Positions 8,364 through 15,798 of a DNA stretch of 64,000 bases are shown one piece after another. Location of the stretch: contig NZ_FNEQ01000002.1 in NCBI RefSeq assembly GCF_900100205.1, forward strand, positions 124,001-188,000, written 5' to 3'. This DNA comes from Duganella sp. OV510. Lineage in GTDB: Bacteria > Pseudomonadota > Gammaproteobacteria > Burkholderiales > Burkholderiaceae_D. Positions within the stretch are counted from its first letter, which is position 1; each line of letters opens with the position of its first letter. The notes under the pieces were generated by a model. The model saw only the letters and a program-made list of their open reading frames with translations. It was not told the origin of the DNA and ran no database searches. A program made the translations under genes and the position numbers.

Positions 8364-8930
8364 TCAATCAGCGGCCGGCGCGGGATAGCGCACCTCCAGG
8401 ATGTCCAGCTCTTCGACGCCGTGCGGCGCCTGGAAGGTGATGGTGTCGCCCTCGCGCGCCTTGGTCAGCGCGCGCGCCACCGGCGCCACCCAGCTGATCT
8501 TGCCGTTCAGCGGGTCCAGCTCGTCAATGCCGACGATGGTGATGGTGCGCTCTTCGCCATTCTGGTTGCTATAGGTGACGGTGGCGCCAAAAAACACCTG
8601 GTCGCTGCCGTAGTGCGCGCTCGGGTCGACAATCGCGGCTGAATCCAGGCGCTTGGTGAGGAAACGGATGCGGCGGTCGATCTCGCGCAGCCGACGCTTG
8701 CCGTAGATGTAGTCGCCGTTTTCCGAACGGTCGCCGTTGGATGCGGCCCAATGGACAATTCTCACCACTTCCGGCCGGTCGACATCGATCAGTTGCAGCA
8801 ATTCATCCTTGATGCGCTGATAGCCTTCGGGACGAATGTAGTTCTTCGAGCCAGCCGGAATCGCCAACGCCAGCGCTGCGGCTTCGTCGTCACCGTCCTG
8901 GTCGCTCTCTTTGACAAATGCTTTATTCAT
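8364..8930 (-). CDS. greB: Transcription elongation factor GreB
   Basis: GreB enters the RNA polymerase secondary channel and stimulates cleavage of backtracked transcripts. The product has the GreB-type coiled-coil tip with the acidic pair in WAASNGDRSENGDYIYGKRR and REIDRRIRFLTKRL, then the FKBP-like C-domain with VFFGATVTYSN and PVARALTKAREGD. WAAS-x-GDRSEN separates GreB from GreA. Reading from the ATG at 8930 gives 188 residues, with an extra acidic N-terminal stretch of about 25 residues; a GTG at 8954 is possible. It is convergent with spoT, with the palindrome between them. Confidence 0.93.
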   Translation of the reverse strand: MNKAFVKESDQDGDDEAAALALAIPAGSKNYIRPEGYQRIKDELLQLIDVDRPEVVRIVHWAASNGDRSENGDYIYGKRRLREIDRRIRFLTKRLDSAAIVDPSAHYGSDQVFFGATVTYSNQNGEERTITIVGIDELDPLNGKISWVAPVARALTKAREGDTITFQAPHGVEELDILEVRYPAPAAD

Positions 8931-8979
8931 GCGGCCTATTGTAACGGCTTTCACGTATCATGCTGGCAAGGGAACGCCC

Positions 8980-9549
8980 ATGAGACTACTGAATCGCTTT
9001 CAACGCTGGCTGCTCGCGCCGCTGGTCTATCTGGCTGCGCTGCTGCTTTTGCTGGAAGACTGGTTGTGGAATATCGGCTCGCGGCTGATGAACCGGCTGG
9101 CGCAATGGCCGCCGCTGCACCGGCTGGAGGACTGGATCTGCCGCCTTGGCCCGAAGGCGGCGCTGGTGCTGTTCGTGGCGCCGGCCACGCTGCTGTTTCC
9201 GGTCAAGCTGCTGGCACTGTGGGCGATGGCGCATGGCTATCCGCTGACCGGCGTGGCCGTCATCGTGCTGGCCAAGCTGGGCGGCGCGGCGGCGGTGGCG
9301 CGGCTGTATTTGCTGACGCGGCCGGTACTGATGACCATCGTCTGGTTCGCCGCGCTGCTGGCCTGGTTCCTGGCGCTGAAGGAGCGCTGGATCGAGAAAC
9401 TGCGCGCCACCCGCGCCTGGCAAAAGGTGGCGGCACTGCGCAGCGCCTTGCACCACTGGCGCCAGCACGCCGTGCCGCAGCCGCGCAGCTGGGTGGCGCG
9501 CTTCCGCCGCCTGCTAAAGCGCTTCCGCAGCCGCTGGCACACACGATAG
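8980..9549 (+). CDS. Membrane protein of unknown function
   Basis: The 189-residue protein has two or three hydrophobic segments: LLAPLVYLAALLLLLEDWLW (about 10-29), a block around ALVLFVAPATLLFPVKLLAL (about 60-79), GVAVIVLAKLGGAAAVARLY (about 88-107), and VLMTIVWFAALLAWFLAL (about 113-130). A basic C-terminal tail rich in Arg follows. I do not recognise a named family with confidence. Start at 8980 follows GGGA at good distance. It lies 12 nt before the histidine kinase gene, so the two may be co-transcribed. Confidence 0.75.
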   Translation: MRLLNRFQRWLLAPLVYLAALLLLLEDWLWNIGSRLMNRLAQWPPLHRLEDWICRLGPKAALVLFVAPATLLFPVKLLALWAMAHGYPLTGVAVIVLAKLGGAAAVARLYLLTRPVLMTIVWFAALLAWFLALKERWIEKLRATRAWQKVAALRSALHHWRQHAVPQPRSWVARFRRLLKRFRSRWHTR

Positions 9550-9561
9550 AATGGCAAGCCC

Positions 9562-10740
9562 ATGAGCGCCCTTCACCACTCCCATCACGATAGCCAGGAT
9601 TTGATCGCCGAACTGGAACAGGTGCGCGCACGTTTTGCCGCCATTGTTTCCAATACGCCCGGCCTGGTGTACCAGTTCGTGCTGCACCCGGACGGCCAGG
9701 TCAGCTTTCCTTACCTGAGCGACGGCTGCCTGGCGCTGCTGGGCCTGCCCGCCACCGAGCTGCACGCCGAACCGCAGCGCTTCCTGGCGCTGATCCTGGA
9801 AGTCGACCGCCAGTCCTATCTGGACGCCATGCAGGCCTCGGCCAAGGCGCTGTGGAGCTGGAACTGGGAGGGCCGCATCTGGGTCGAGGCGTGGAAGGAC
9901 GTCAAGTGGATCAACTTGCGCAGCACGCCGCACACGCTGGCAGACGGGTCCATCCGCTGGGACGGCATCATGACGAATATCACCGACAGCAAGCTGGAGC
10001 AGCTGGAAGTGCGCCACTCGCGCGCCCGCCTGGCCGAGCTGAGCGCGCACACCGACCGCGTCAAGGAACAGGAGCGCACCCGCATCGCCCGCGAAATCCA
10101 TGATGAGCTGGGCGGCAACCTGACCGCGATCAAGATGGCGGTGGCGATGCTGGCCGCGCGCCTGGACGGCGCCGAGCCGGCACTGCGCGAGAAAACCGAT
10201 TACGTCGACGCGCTGGTCGACCGCACCATCGACGCCATTCACCGCATTTCGCTGGACCTGCGGCCGGCGCTGCTAGACCTGGGCCTGGTGGCGGCGCTGG
10301 AATGGCAGGTCAAGGAATTCGCCAAGCAGACCGGCATCGACGCCAGCTTCAGCGCCAACCAGCGCGATATCGGCCTCGACACCGACCACGCCACCGCGCT
10401 GTTCCGCATCGCCCAGGAAGCGCTGACCAATATCGCCAAGCACGCCAACGCCAGCAAGGTGAGCGTCAAGCTGGCGCGGCTGCGCTACCACGTCAGCCTG
10501 AAAATCAGCGACAACGGCGACGGCATCGCGCAGGCCGACCGCAGCAAACCAGCCTCGTTCGGCCTGCGCGGCATGGCCGAACGCGCGCGCGCGCTGGGTG
10601 GCACGTTGAGCTTGAGCCACGCCAGCGGCGGCGGTACCGTGGTTTCCATCAAAATTAAGCGAGATACTGTTCAGGACAGCGTCATGGCGCCATCGGCTGG
10701 CGCTACAATAGCGGAAGAAAACATTTCTGCTGCGAAATAA
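9562..10740 (+). CDS. Sensor histidine kinase, PAS plus HisKA_3 (NarL type)
   Basis: The 392-residue protein has no transmembrane segment. A PAS-like domain lies at about 20-145 (FAAIVSNTPGLVYQFV, then FPYLSDGCLALLGL), followed by a HisKA_3 dimerisation domain with the phosphorylated His in ARKEIHDELGG-like sequence (AREIHDELGGNL, H180) and an HATPase domain (FRIAQEALTNIAKHANAS near 275, DNGDGI near 315, FGLRGMAERARALGG near 333). It is a cytoplasmic sensor of unknown stimulus. The response regulator follows directly (46 nt to its chosen start), so they form a two-component pair. Confidence 0.92.
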   Translation: MSALHHSHHDSQDLIAELEQVRARFAAIVSNTPGLVYQFVLHPDGQVSFPYLSDGCLALLGLPATELHAEPQRFLALILEVDRQSYLDAMQASAKALWSWNWEGRIWVEAWKDVKWINLRSTPHTLADGSIRWDGIMTNITDSKLEQLEVRHSRARLAELSAHTDRVKEQERTRIAREIHDELGGNLTAIKMAVAMLAARLDGAEPALREKTDYVDALVDRTIDAIHRISLDLRPALLDLGLVAALEWQVKEFAKQTGIDASFSANQRDIGLDTDHATALFRIAQEALTNIAKHANASKVSVKLARLRYHVSLKISDNGDGIAQADRSKPASFGLRGMAERARALGGTLSLSHASGGGTVVSIKIKRDTVQDSVMAPSAGATIAEENISAAK

Positions 10741-10786
10741 TGTGTCTGAGAGCACACTAGCAGGACACAACAGGGTAAACAGATTC

Positions 10787-11434
10787 ATGACAGAAAAAGC
10801 CATCATCAAGGTCTTCATCGCCGACGACCACGCCATTGTGCGCGAAGGCTTGAAGCAAATCCTCGCCGAAACCCGCGACATCGTGGTCGCCGGCGAGGCC
10901 GAGAACGGCTTGGACGCCATCAAGCTGTTCCGCAAGTCCGATTGCCAGGTGATGCTGCTCGACATATCGCTGCCGGACCGCAACGGCATCGAGGTGCTCA
11001 AGCAGCTGAAGAAGGAAAAGCCGGAACTGTCGGTGCTGATGCTGTCGATGCACCGCGAGGACCAGTACGCGATCCGCGCGCTGAAGGCCGGTGCGGCCGG
11101 CTACCTGACCAAGCAGAGCGCCCCGAAGGAACTGGTGACGGCGATCCGCCAGGTAGGCGGCGGCCTCAAGTACATCAGCCCGGCGCTGGCGCAGGAACTG
11201 GCCAACCACGTCGGCGACGACCACGAGGCGCCCCTGCACGAAACCCTGTCCGACCGCGAATACCAGACGCTGACCATGATCGCCTCCGGCAAGACGGTCG
11301 GCACCATCGCCAAGGAATTGTCGCTGTCGGTGAAGACGGTCAGCGAGTACCGCGCCCGCCTGCTGGTCAAGATGAAGCTGAAAAACAGCGCCGAACTGAC
11401 GCATTACGCAATAAAAAATCAACTCATTGAATAA
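10787..11434 (+). CDS. NarL/FixJ-type response regulator
   Basis: The 215-residue protein has a receiver domain (acid pocket DD at 13-14, phospho-acceptor D59 in MLLDISLPD, then KAGAAGYLTKQSAP) and a C-terminal LuxR-type helix-turn-helix (LSDREYQTLTMIASGKT, then SLSVKTVSEYRARL). It is the partner of the histidine kinase just upstream. A GTG at 10742 would add 15 residues, but the ATG at 10787 gives the standard N-terminus and a normal length. Confidence 0.93.
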   Translation: MTEKAIIKVFIADDHAIVREGLKQILAETRDIVVAGEAENGLDAIKLFRKSDCQVMLLDISLPDRNGIEVLKQLKKEKPELSVLMLSMHREDQYAIRALKAGAAGYLTKQSAPKELVTAIRQVGGGLKYISPALAQELANHVGDDHEAPLHETLSDREYQTLTMIASGKTVGTIAKELSLSVKTVSEYRARLLVKMKLKNSAELTHYAIKNQLIE

Positions 11435-11600
11435 GCGCGGGTAATATAGCAATACATTCATGTATTCATAGTTGCCCAAAGAAAAATAGTTAATGCCTTG
11501 ATGAAAGCCACCTTCCCCCTCCTTATTCAGGCAATGCCATCCGGGCGGCGCGCTTATCATTGCCGTAATTGGTAATCCATTAAGAGGTACGCGCGTCATC

Positions 11601-13193
11601 ATGTCCAGCAAACCCACCACGCCCGAGCAAAACCCGGCCGATATCGCGCGCGAGGCGTTCCGTCGCCTGGCGGTGCGCCGCATTGCGCCGACGCCAGAAG
11701 CCTATCGCGAGATCTATAACGAGATTGCCGGCATCGCGCCCGAGCCGGTGGCGCCCGCCGCCGCACCGCTGGGCAGCAACGACCCGGGACCGGAATCGGT
11801 GCTGAGCCAGTTCGCCACGCGCATGACCGAAAGCAGCGGCGAGCTGGGCGAATTCGGCCGCCGCTTCAACCGCGCAGTCAAGTCGCGCGATTGGGAAGCC
11901 TATGCGCGCAACTTGTCGCAGCTGGTGGAAAAGCATATGGTGGCGCCGAAAAAAGGCATCGAGGTCGCCGGCATGCCGGGCGAGGAAAGCGAACAGGCGC
12001 GCAGCCTGCGCGATCTGCTGTCGCGCACGCTGACCTTCGCGGTGGCCTCGCTGCTGGCCGGCGCGCCGGTGCTGGCGGCCGAGGCTGAATCGCTGGGCGC
12101 CGCCACCAAGCTGGCGCACAGCGAGGAAGCGCTGGCCGAGATCGCCGCGCGGCTGAAACAGCTGTGCTACCAGATCGAAGTGCGCGGCGGCGACAGCGGC
12201 GAGCAGCAGGAACTGCTGCTGCGCCTGTTCAAGCTGCTGCTGGAAAACGTCAGCGAGCTGCTGGACGACGACAGCTGGCTGCGCGGCCAGATCGAGGCGG
12301 TGCAGAACCTGATCGCCGGCCCGCTGGACGTGCGCGCGCTGGAAGAAGCCACGCGCAGCCTGAAGGAAGTCATCTACAAGCAAGGCCAGCTGAAGCACAG
12401 CCTGGCGGACGTCAAGCTCACCGTCAAGAACATGATGATGACCTTTATCGACCGCCTCAGCCAGGTGGCCGCGTCGACCGGCGACTTCCACGAGAAGATC
12501 GGCGGCTATTCGGACAAGATCAGCAAGGCCGACAATATCTCCGAACTCAACAGCATCCTCGACGAGGTGCTGAAGGAAACCCGGCTGGTGCAGAGCGAAG
12601 CGCTGAAGGCGCGCGACAAGATGATGCTGGCCAAGCAGGAAGTGCAGGACGCCGAGGCGCGCATCCACACGCTGGAAGCCAAATTGCAGCACCTGAGCGA
12701 GCTGGTGCGCGAAGACCAGCTGACCGGCAGCCTCAACCGTCGCGGCCTGGACGATGTGTTCGAGCGCGAAACCGCGCGCTCCGACCGCCGCGGCACGCCG
12801 CTGTGCATCGCCGTGCTGGACCTGGACGATTTCAAGAAGCTCAACGACACCTACGGCCACATCGCCGGCGACGCCGCGCTCAAGCACCTGGTCAAGATCG
12901 TCAAGGACACGCTGCGCTCGATGGACGTGATCGCCCGCTTCGGCGGCGAGGAATTCCTGATTCTGATGCCGGAAACCACGGTCGAAGCAGCAGCATCGAC
13001 GATGACCCGTTTGCAGCGCGAGCTGACCAAGCACTTCTTCCTGCACGATAATGAGAAAGTGCTGATCACCTTCTCGGCCGGCGTGGCGCTGCGCCGCCCG
13101 AACGAAGAGCAGACCGAGCTGGTCAAACGGGCCGACAAGGCCATGTACACCGCCAAACAGACCGGCAAGAACCGGGTAGTCGTGGCTGATTAA
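11601..13193 (+). CDS. GGDEF-domain diguanylate cyclase
   Basis: The 530-residue protein makes the second messenger c-di-GMP. The C-terminal GGDEF domain has the active-site motif GGEEF at 448-452 and a product-inhibition I-site RSMD at 439-442, five residues before it, so it is likely active and feedback-controlled. The N-terminal 360 residues are mostly helical and acidic with coiled-coil character (for example EAEARIHTLEAKLQHL just before the GGDEF domain); no known sensor domain or membrane segment was recognised. A terminator follows and the flagellin gene is next, so a role in flagellar control is plausible but inferred. Confidence 0.93.
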   Translation: MSSKPTTPEQNPADIAREAFRRLAVRRIAPTPEAYREIYNEIAGIAPEPVAPAAAPLGSNDPGPESVLSQFATRMTESSGELGEFGRRFNRAVKSRDWEAYARNLSQLVEKHMVAPKKGIEVAGMPGEESEQARSLRDLLSRTLTFAVASLLAGAPVLAAEAESLGAATKLAHSEEALAEIAARLKQLCYQIEVRGGDSGEQQELLLRLFKLLLENVSELLDDDSWLRGQIEAVQNLIAGPLDVRALEEATRSLKEVIYKQGQLKHSLADVKLTVKNMMMTFIDRLSQVAASTGDFHEKIGGYSDKISKADNISELNSILDEVLKETRLVQSEALKARDKMMLAKQEVQDAEARIHTLEAKLQHLSELVREDQLTGSLNRRGLDDVFERETARSDRRGTPLCIAVLDLDDFKKLNDTYGHIAGDAALKHLVKIVKDTLRSMDVIARFGGEEFLILMPETTVEAAASTMTRLQRELTKHFFLHDNEKVLITFSAGVALRRPNEEQTELVKRADKAMYTAKQTGKNRVVVAD

Positions 13194-13218
13194 GCCAGAT
13201 TTCTCCGCTGCCGCCCCG

Positions 13219-13245
13219 AGCCCGGCCCTGCGCCGGGCTTTTTTA
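13219..13245 (+). terminator. Rho-independent terminator after the diguanylate cyclase gene
   Basis: AGCCCGGC pairs with GCCGGGCT around a 5-nt loop, followed by a run of T. It isolates fliC from the upstream gene. Confidence 0.9.
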
Positions 13246-13271
13246 CGCCCAAAATAAATTATTTTTCGCCC

Positions 13272-13298
13272 TAAAGTTTCGTTTTCAGGCGTCGTTTA
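13272..13298 (+). promoter_or_regulatory. Candidate sigma-28 promoter, distal, upstream of fliC
   Basis: TAAAGTTT is an exact match to the sigma-28 -35 box, followed after exactly 11 nt by GTCGTTTA (5 of 8 to GCCGATAA). It would give a 5' leader of about 180 nt. Confidence 0.5.
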
Positions 13299-13357
13299 GA
13301 CGCTCATCCATAGCGAACTTTAGGCCTAAAATCAAAAATTTACCGCATTTCCAGCTC

Positions 13358-13384
13358 TAAACTTTCCACATGGGAACCCGTTAC
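13358..13384 (+). promoter_or_regulatory. Candidate sigma-28 promoter, proximal, upstream of fliC
   Basis: TAAACTTT (7 of 8 to the -35 consensus), an 11-nt spacer and CCCGTTAC. The -10 box shares CCGTTAC with the flgM promoter at 56271, which makes this the better of the two fliC candidates. Confidence 0.65.
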
Positions 13385-13485
13385 CGGTAATAACTGCGGT
13401 TTGATTGTCGCGTAACAGAGCGGCAGACCAAGGCTAACTGAGGCACCTGGCCCACAATGAAGTAGTACCAGTTTGGAGAAACATC

Positions 13486-15099
13486 ATGGCACAAGTCATC
13501 AACACCAACGTAGCATCGCTGAATTCGCAACGTAATCTGACCTCGTCGCAAGCCAACTTGTCGACCTCGCTGCAACGTCTGTCGTCCGGCCTGCGTATCA
13601 ACAGCGCAAAAGACGATGCTGCTGGTCTGGCTATTTCCGAGCGTTTCACGTCGCAAATCCGCGGTAACACGACCGCTGCTCGTAACGCCAACGACGGTAT
13701 TTCGCTGGCTCAAACGGCCGAGGGTGGCTTGAGCACCGCCGGCGACCTGCTGCAGCGTATCCGCGAACTGGCCGTGCAATCGGCCAACGGCACCAACTCG
13801 GATTCCGACCGCAAATCGATCCAGAACGAGGTTTCCGCCCTGTCGCAAGAGCTGGACCGCGTTGCCAACACCACCCAGTTCAACGGCCAGAACGTACTCG
13901 ACGGCTCGCTGACCTCGGCCCAGTTCCAGGTAGGCGCCAACTCCGGCCAGACCATCAACATCGGCGTCGGCTCGGCCAAGGCAACTGATCTGGGTAACAA
14001 CACCGCGACCTCGGCTTACGGCGGCACGGCAATTTCGGAATCCATCGCAGGCAATAAAAACAATGTTGACGCGCAAACCCTGACGCTGAATTCCGGCTCG
14101 GGCGTCACCACCAATGTCGCGGTCAAGGCCAACGACAGCGCCAAGGCAATCGCTGCAGCAGTCAACGGCCAAAGCGGTTCCAGCGGCGTCAAAGCCTCTG
14201 CGACCACCACCGCTACCCTGTCGGGCAGCGATCCAACGGCCGGCGCAACCGCCACCGCGATGAAGGACGGTTCCTACCAGTTCACCCTGCGCGGCAGCAA
14301 TTCGGTAGCCAACGACAGCGAGTCGGCGGCAGTGACGATCTCGGCTCAGGTCAAAGGCGGCGACGTGTCGTCGCTGGCCCAGGCCATCAATGCCCAGAGC
14401 GGCACCACTGGTGTCAGCGCGTCGGTCAAGATGAACTCGGCGGGTACCGCCAAGGAAATCGTTCTGACCAACGGCACTGGCGACGACATCCAGATCCAGA
14501 ACACCAACACGGCAACGGATGATGGTCTGGCTACTGCTTTCATGCGCGGCGCCGACAAGCCTGCGTCGGGCACCACGGCAGCCACCATCGCCACTGGTCA
14601 AACCTTCGGCGCCGGCGGTGCTGCAGACACCGTTGACAACAGCGGCACTACCCCGGTAGTCAATGCGGGTGCCGGTTCGTCGATCAGTGTGGGCGGCCAC
14701 CTGGACTTCTCGGCAGACAGCGGTTTCTCGGTCAGCAGCACCTCCGCGACGATCGTCACTGCCACCCAGGCAAGCTCGCTGCAATCGGTCGCCAAACTGG
14801 ACGTCAGCACCGTCGACGGTTCGAACGCAGCACTGAAAACCATCGATGCGGCGCTGAACCAGATCAACAGCAACCGCGCTTCGCTGGGTGCGATCCAGAA
14901 CCGTTTCGCCTCGACCATTTCGAACCTGAACACCGCTACCGAGAACTTGTCTGCCTCGCGTAGCCGTATCCAGGATACCGACTTCGCTGCAGAGACCGCA
15001 AGCCTGACCCGCGGCCAGATCCTGCAACAAGCTGGTACCGCGATGCTGGCGCAAGCCAACTCGCTGCCGAACGGCGTGCTGTCGCTGCTGCGTGGCTAA
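13486..15099 (+). CDS. fliC: Flagellin
   Basis: The filament protein, 537 residues. The N-terminal D0/D1 region is typical ([59 protein letters not shown]) and so is the C-terminal region ending in [11 protein letters not shown]. The middle (about 160-440) is Ala/Ser/Thr/Gly-rich and contains two copies of a hook-IN-like motif ([19 protein letters not shown] and [17 protein letters not shown]) near 220 and 300. It is secreted by the flagellar export system with FliS as chaperone. Codons are biased to frequent ones, fitting high expression. Two sigma-28-like promoters lie upstream. Confidence 0.97.
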   Translation: MAQVINTNVASLNSQRNLTSSQANLSTSLQRLSSGLRINSAKDDAAGLAISERFTSQIRGNTTAARNANDGISLAQTAEGGLSTAGDLLQRIRELAVQSANGTNSDSDRKSIQNEVSALSQELDRVANTTQFNGQNVLDGSLTSAQFQVGANSGQTINIGVGSAKATDLGNNTATSAYGGTAISESIAGNKNNVDAQTLTLNSGSGVTTNVAVKANDSAKAIAAAVNGQSGSSGVKASATTTATLSGSDPTAGATATAMKDGSYQFTLRGSNSVANDSESAAVTISAQVKGGDVSSLAQAINAQSGTTGVSASVKMNSAGTAKEIVLTNGTGDDIQIQNTNTATDDGLATAFMRGADKPASGTTAATIATGQTFGAGGAADTVDNSGTTPVVNAGAGSSISVGGHLDFSADSGFSVSSTSATIVTATQASSLQSVAKLDVSTVDGSNAALKTIDAALNQINSNRASLGAIQNRFASTISNLNTATENLSASRSRIQDTDFAAETASLTRGQILQQAGTAMLAQANSLPNGVLSLLRG

Positions 15100-15151
15100 G
15101 CAAGCCCCGGAATGAGCTAATTTAGGAACAACCTAGCGCTCTGACCAGGTT

Positions 15152-15182
15152 CCCCGGCTGATTTATTCAGCCGGGGATTTTT
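15152..15182 (+). terminator. Rho-independent terminator after fliC
   Basis: A 10-bp stem CCCCGGCTGA/TCAGCCGGGG with a 5-nt loop and a following T-run. It ends 15 nt before flaG, so some read-through into flaG is possible. Confidence 0.92.
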
Positions 15183-15197
15183 CGTAAAGGAAGCATC

Positions 15198-15584
15198 ATG
15201 ACTATCGATAGCATAGGCACTGCCACCACCAGCCGCACCGCTGACCGGGCCCCGGTCAGCGGCGATGCCAGCGTGGCAGCGGGTGTGGCGCGTGCGCCAG
15301 CCACCGCGGTCGACACCGCTAACGCCGTCAAGGGCAACGCTGCGGTACCGTCGCTGGACCAGGTCAACGAAGCCGTATCGCAACTTAACAAATCGGCCCA
15401 GGCCAAGTCGCAAGGTTTGGAATTTTCGGTCGACAGCGATACCAAGCGCACCGTGGTCAAAGTGATCGATCAAAGCACCAAGGAAGTCTTGCGCCAGATT
15501 CCGACCCCGGAAGCCCTGGAAATCGCCAAGGCGCTGGAATCCAAGTCCAGCAGCACCGGCCTGCTGATCCAGCAGACCGCCTGA
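15198..15584 (+). CDS. flaG: FlaG family flagellar protein
   Basis: The 128-residue protein has a variable Ala/Thr-rich N-terminal half and the conserved FlaG C-terminal block: LEFSVDSDTKRTVVKVIDQ near 74 and VLRQIPTPEALEIAKALE near 99. FlaG proteins influence filament length and are usually encoded between fliC and fliD, as here. AAGGA stands 6 nt before the ATG. No signal peptide is seen. Confidence 0.93.
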   Translation: MTIDSIGTATTSRTADRAPVSGDASVAAGVARAPATAVDTANAVKGNAAVPSLDQVNEAVSQLNKSAQAKSQGLEFSVDSDTKRTVVKVIDQSTKEVLRQIPTPEALEIAKALESKSSSTGLLIQQTA

Positions 15585-15613
15585 AGCGGTGCGCGCCCCG
15601 CGCGCCGCTTTTC
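15585..15613 (+). terminator. Rho-independent terminator after flaG
   Basis: An 11-bp GC-rich stem (AGCGGTGCGCG with CGCGCGCCGCT, one G-T pair) and a short T-run start immediately after the flaG stop. Confidence 0.8.
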
Positions 15614-15737
15614 TCCCATCTGTGGCATCCTGACTTCAGGAGCCCTCCCCTCATTGCTGCGAATCACAGCGCAGTATCAGCCTGTCAACAACTGCCTGTT
15701 TTTCAGCTTAGTGCGAACTGGCTGGTAATCTCCCCTC

Positions 15738-15764
15738 TCAAGTCCGGTTTGATTTTGCCGATAT
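15738..15764 (+). promoter_or_regulatory. Candidate sigma-28 promoter upstream of fliD
   Basis: TCAAGTCC, an 11-nt spacer and GCCGATAT (7 of 8 to the -10 consensus) end 34 nt before the fliD start. The -35 box is weaker (5 of 8). Confidence 0.65.
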
Positions 15765-15798
15765 TGACTTATATTATTGTTTTACACAGGAGCACAAA

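Noticed and set aside
11451..11466. Small inverted repeat AATACAT/ATGTATT after the response regulator gene
   Set aside because: The stem is short and AT-rich with no T-run, so a terminator call is not supported.
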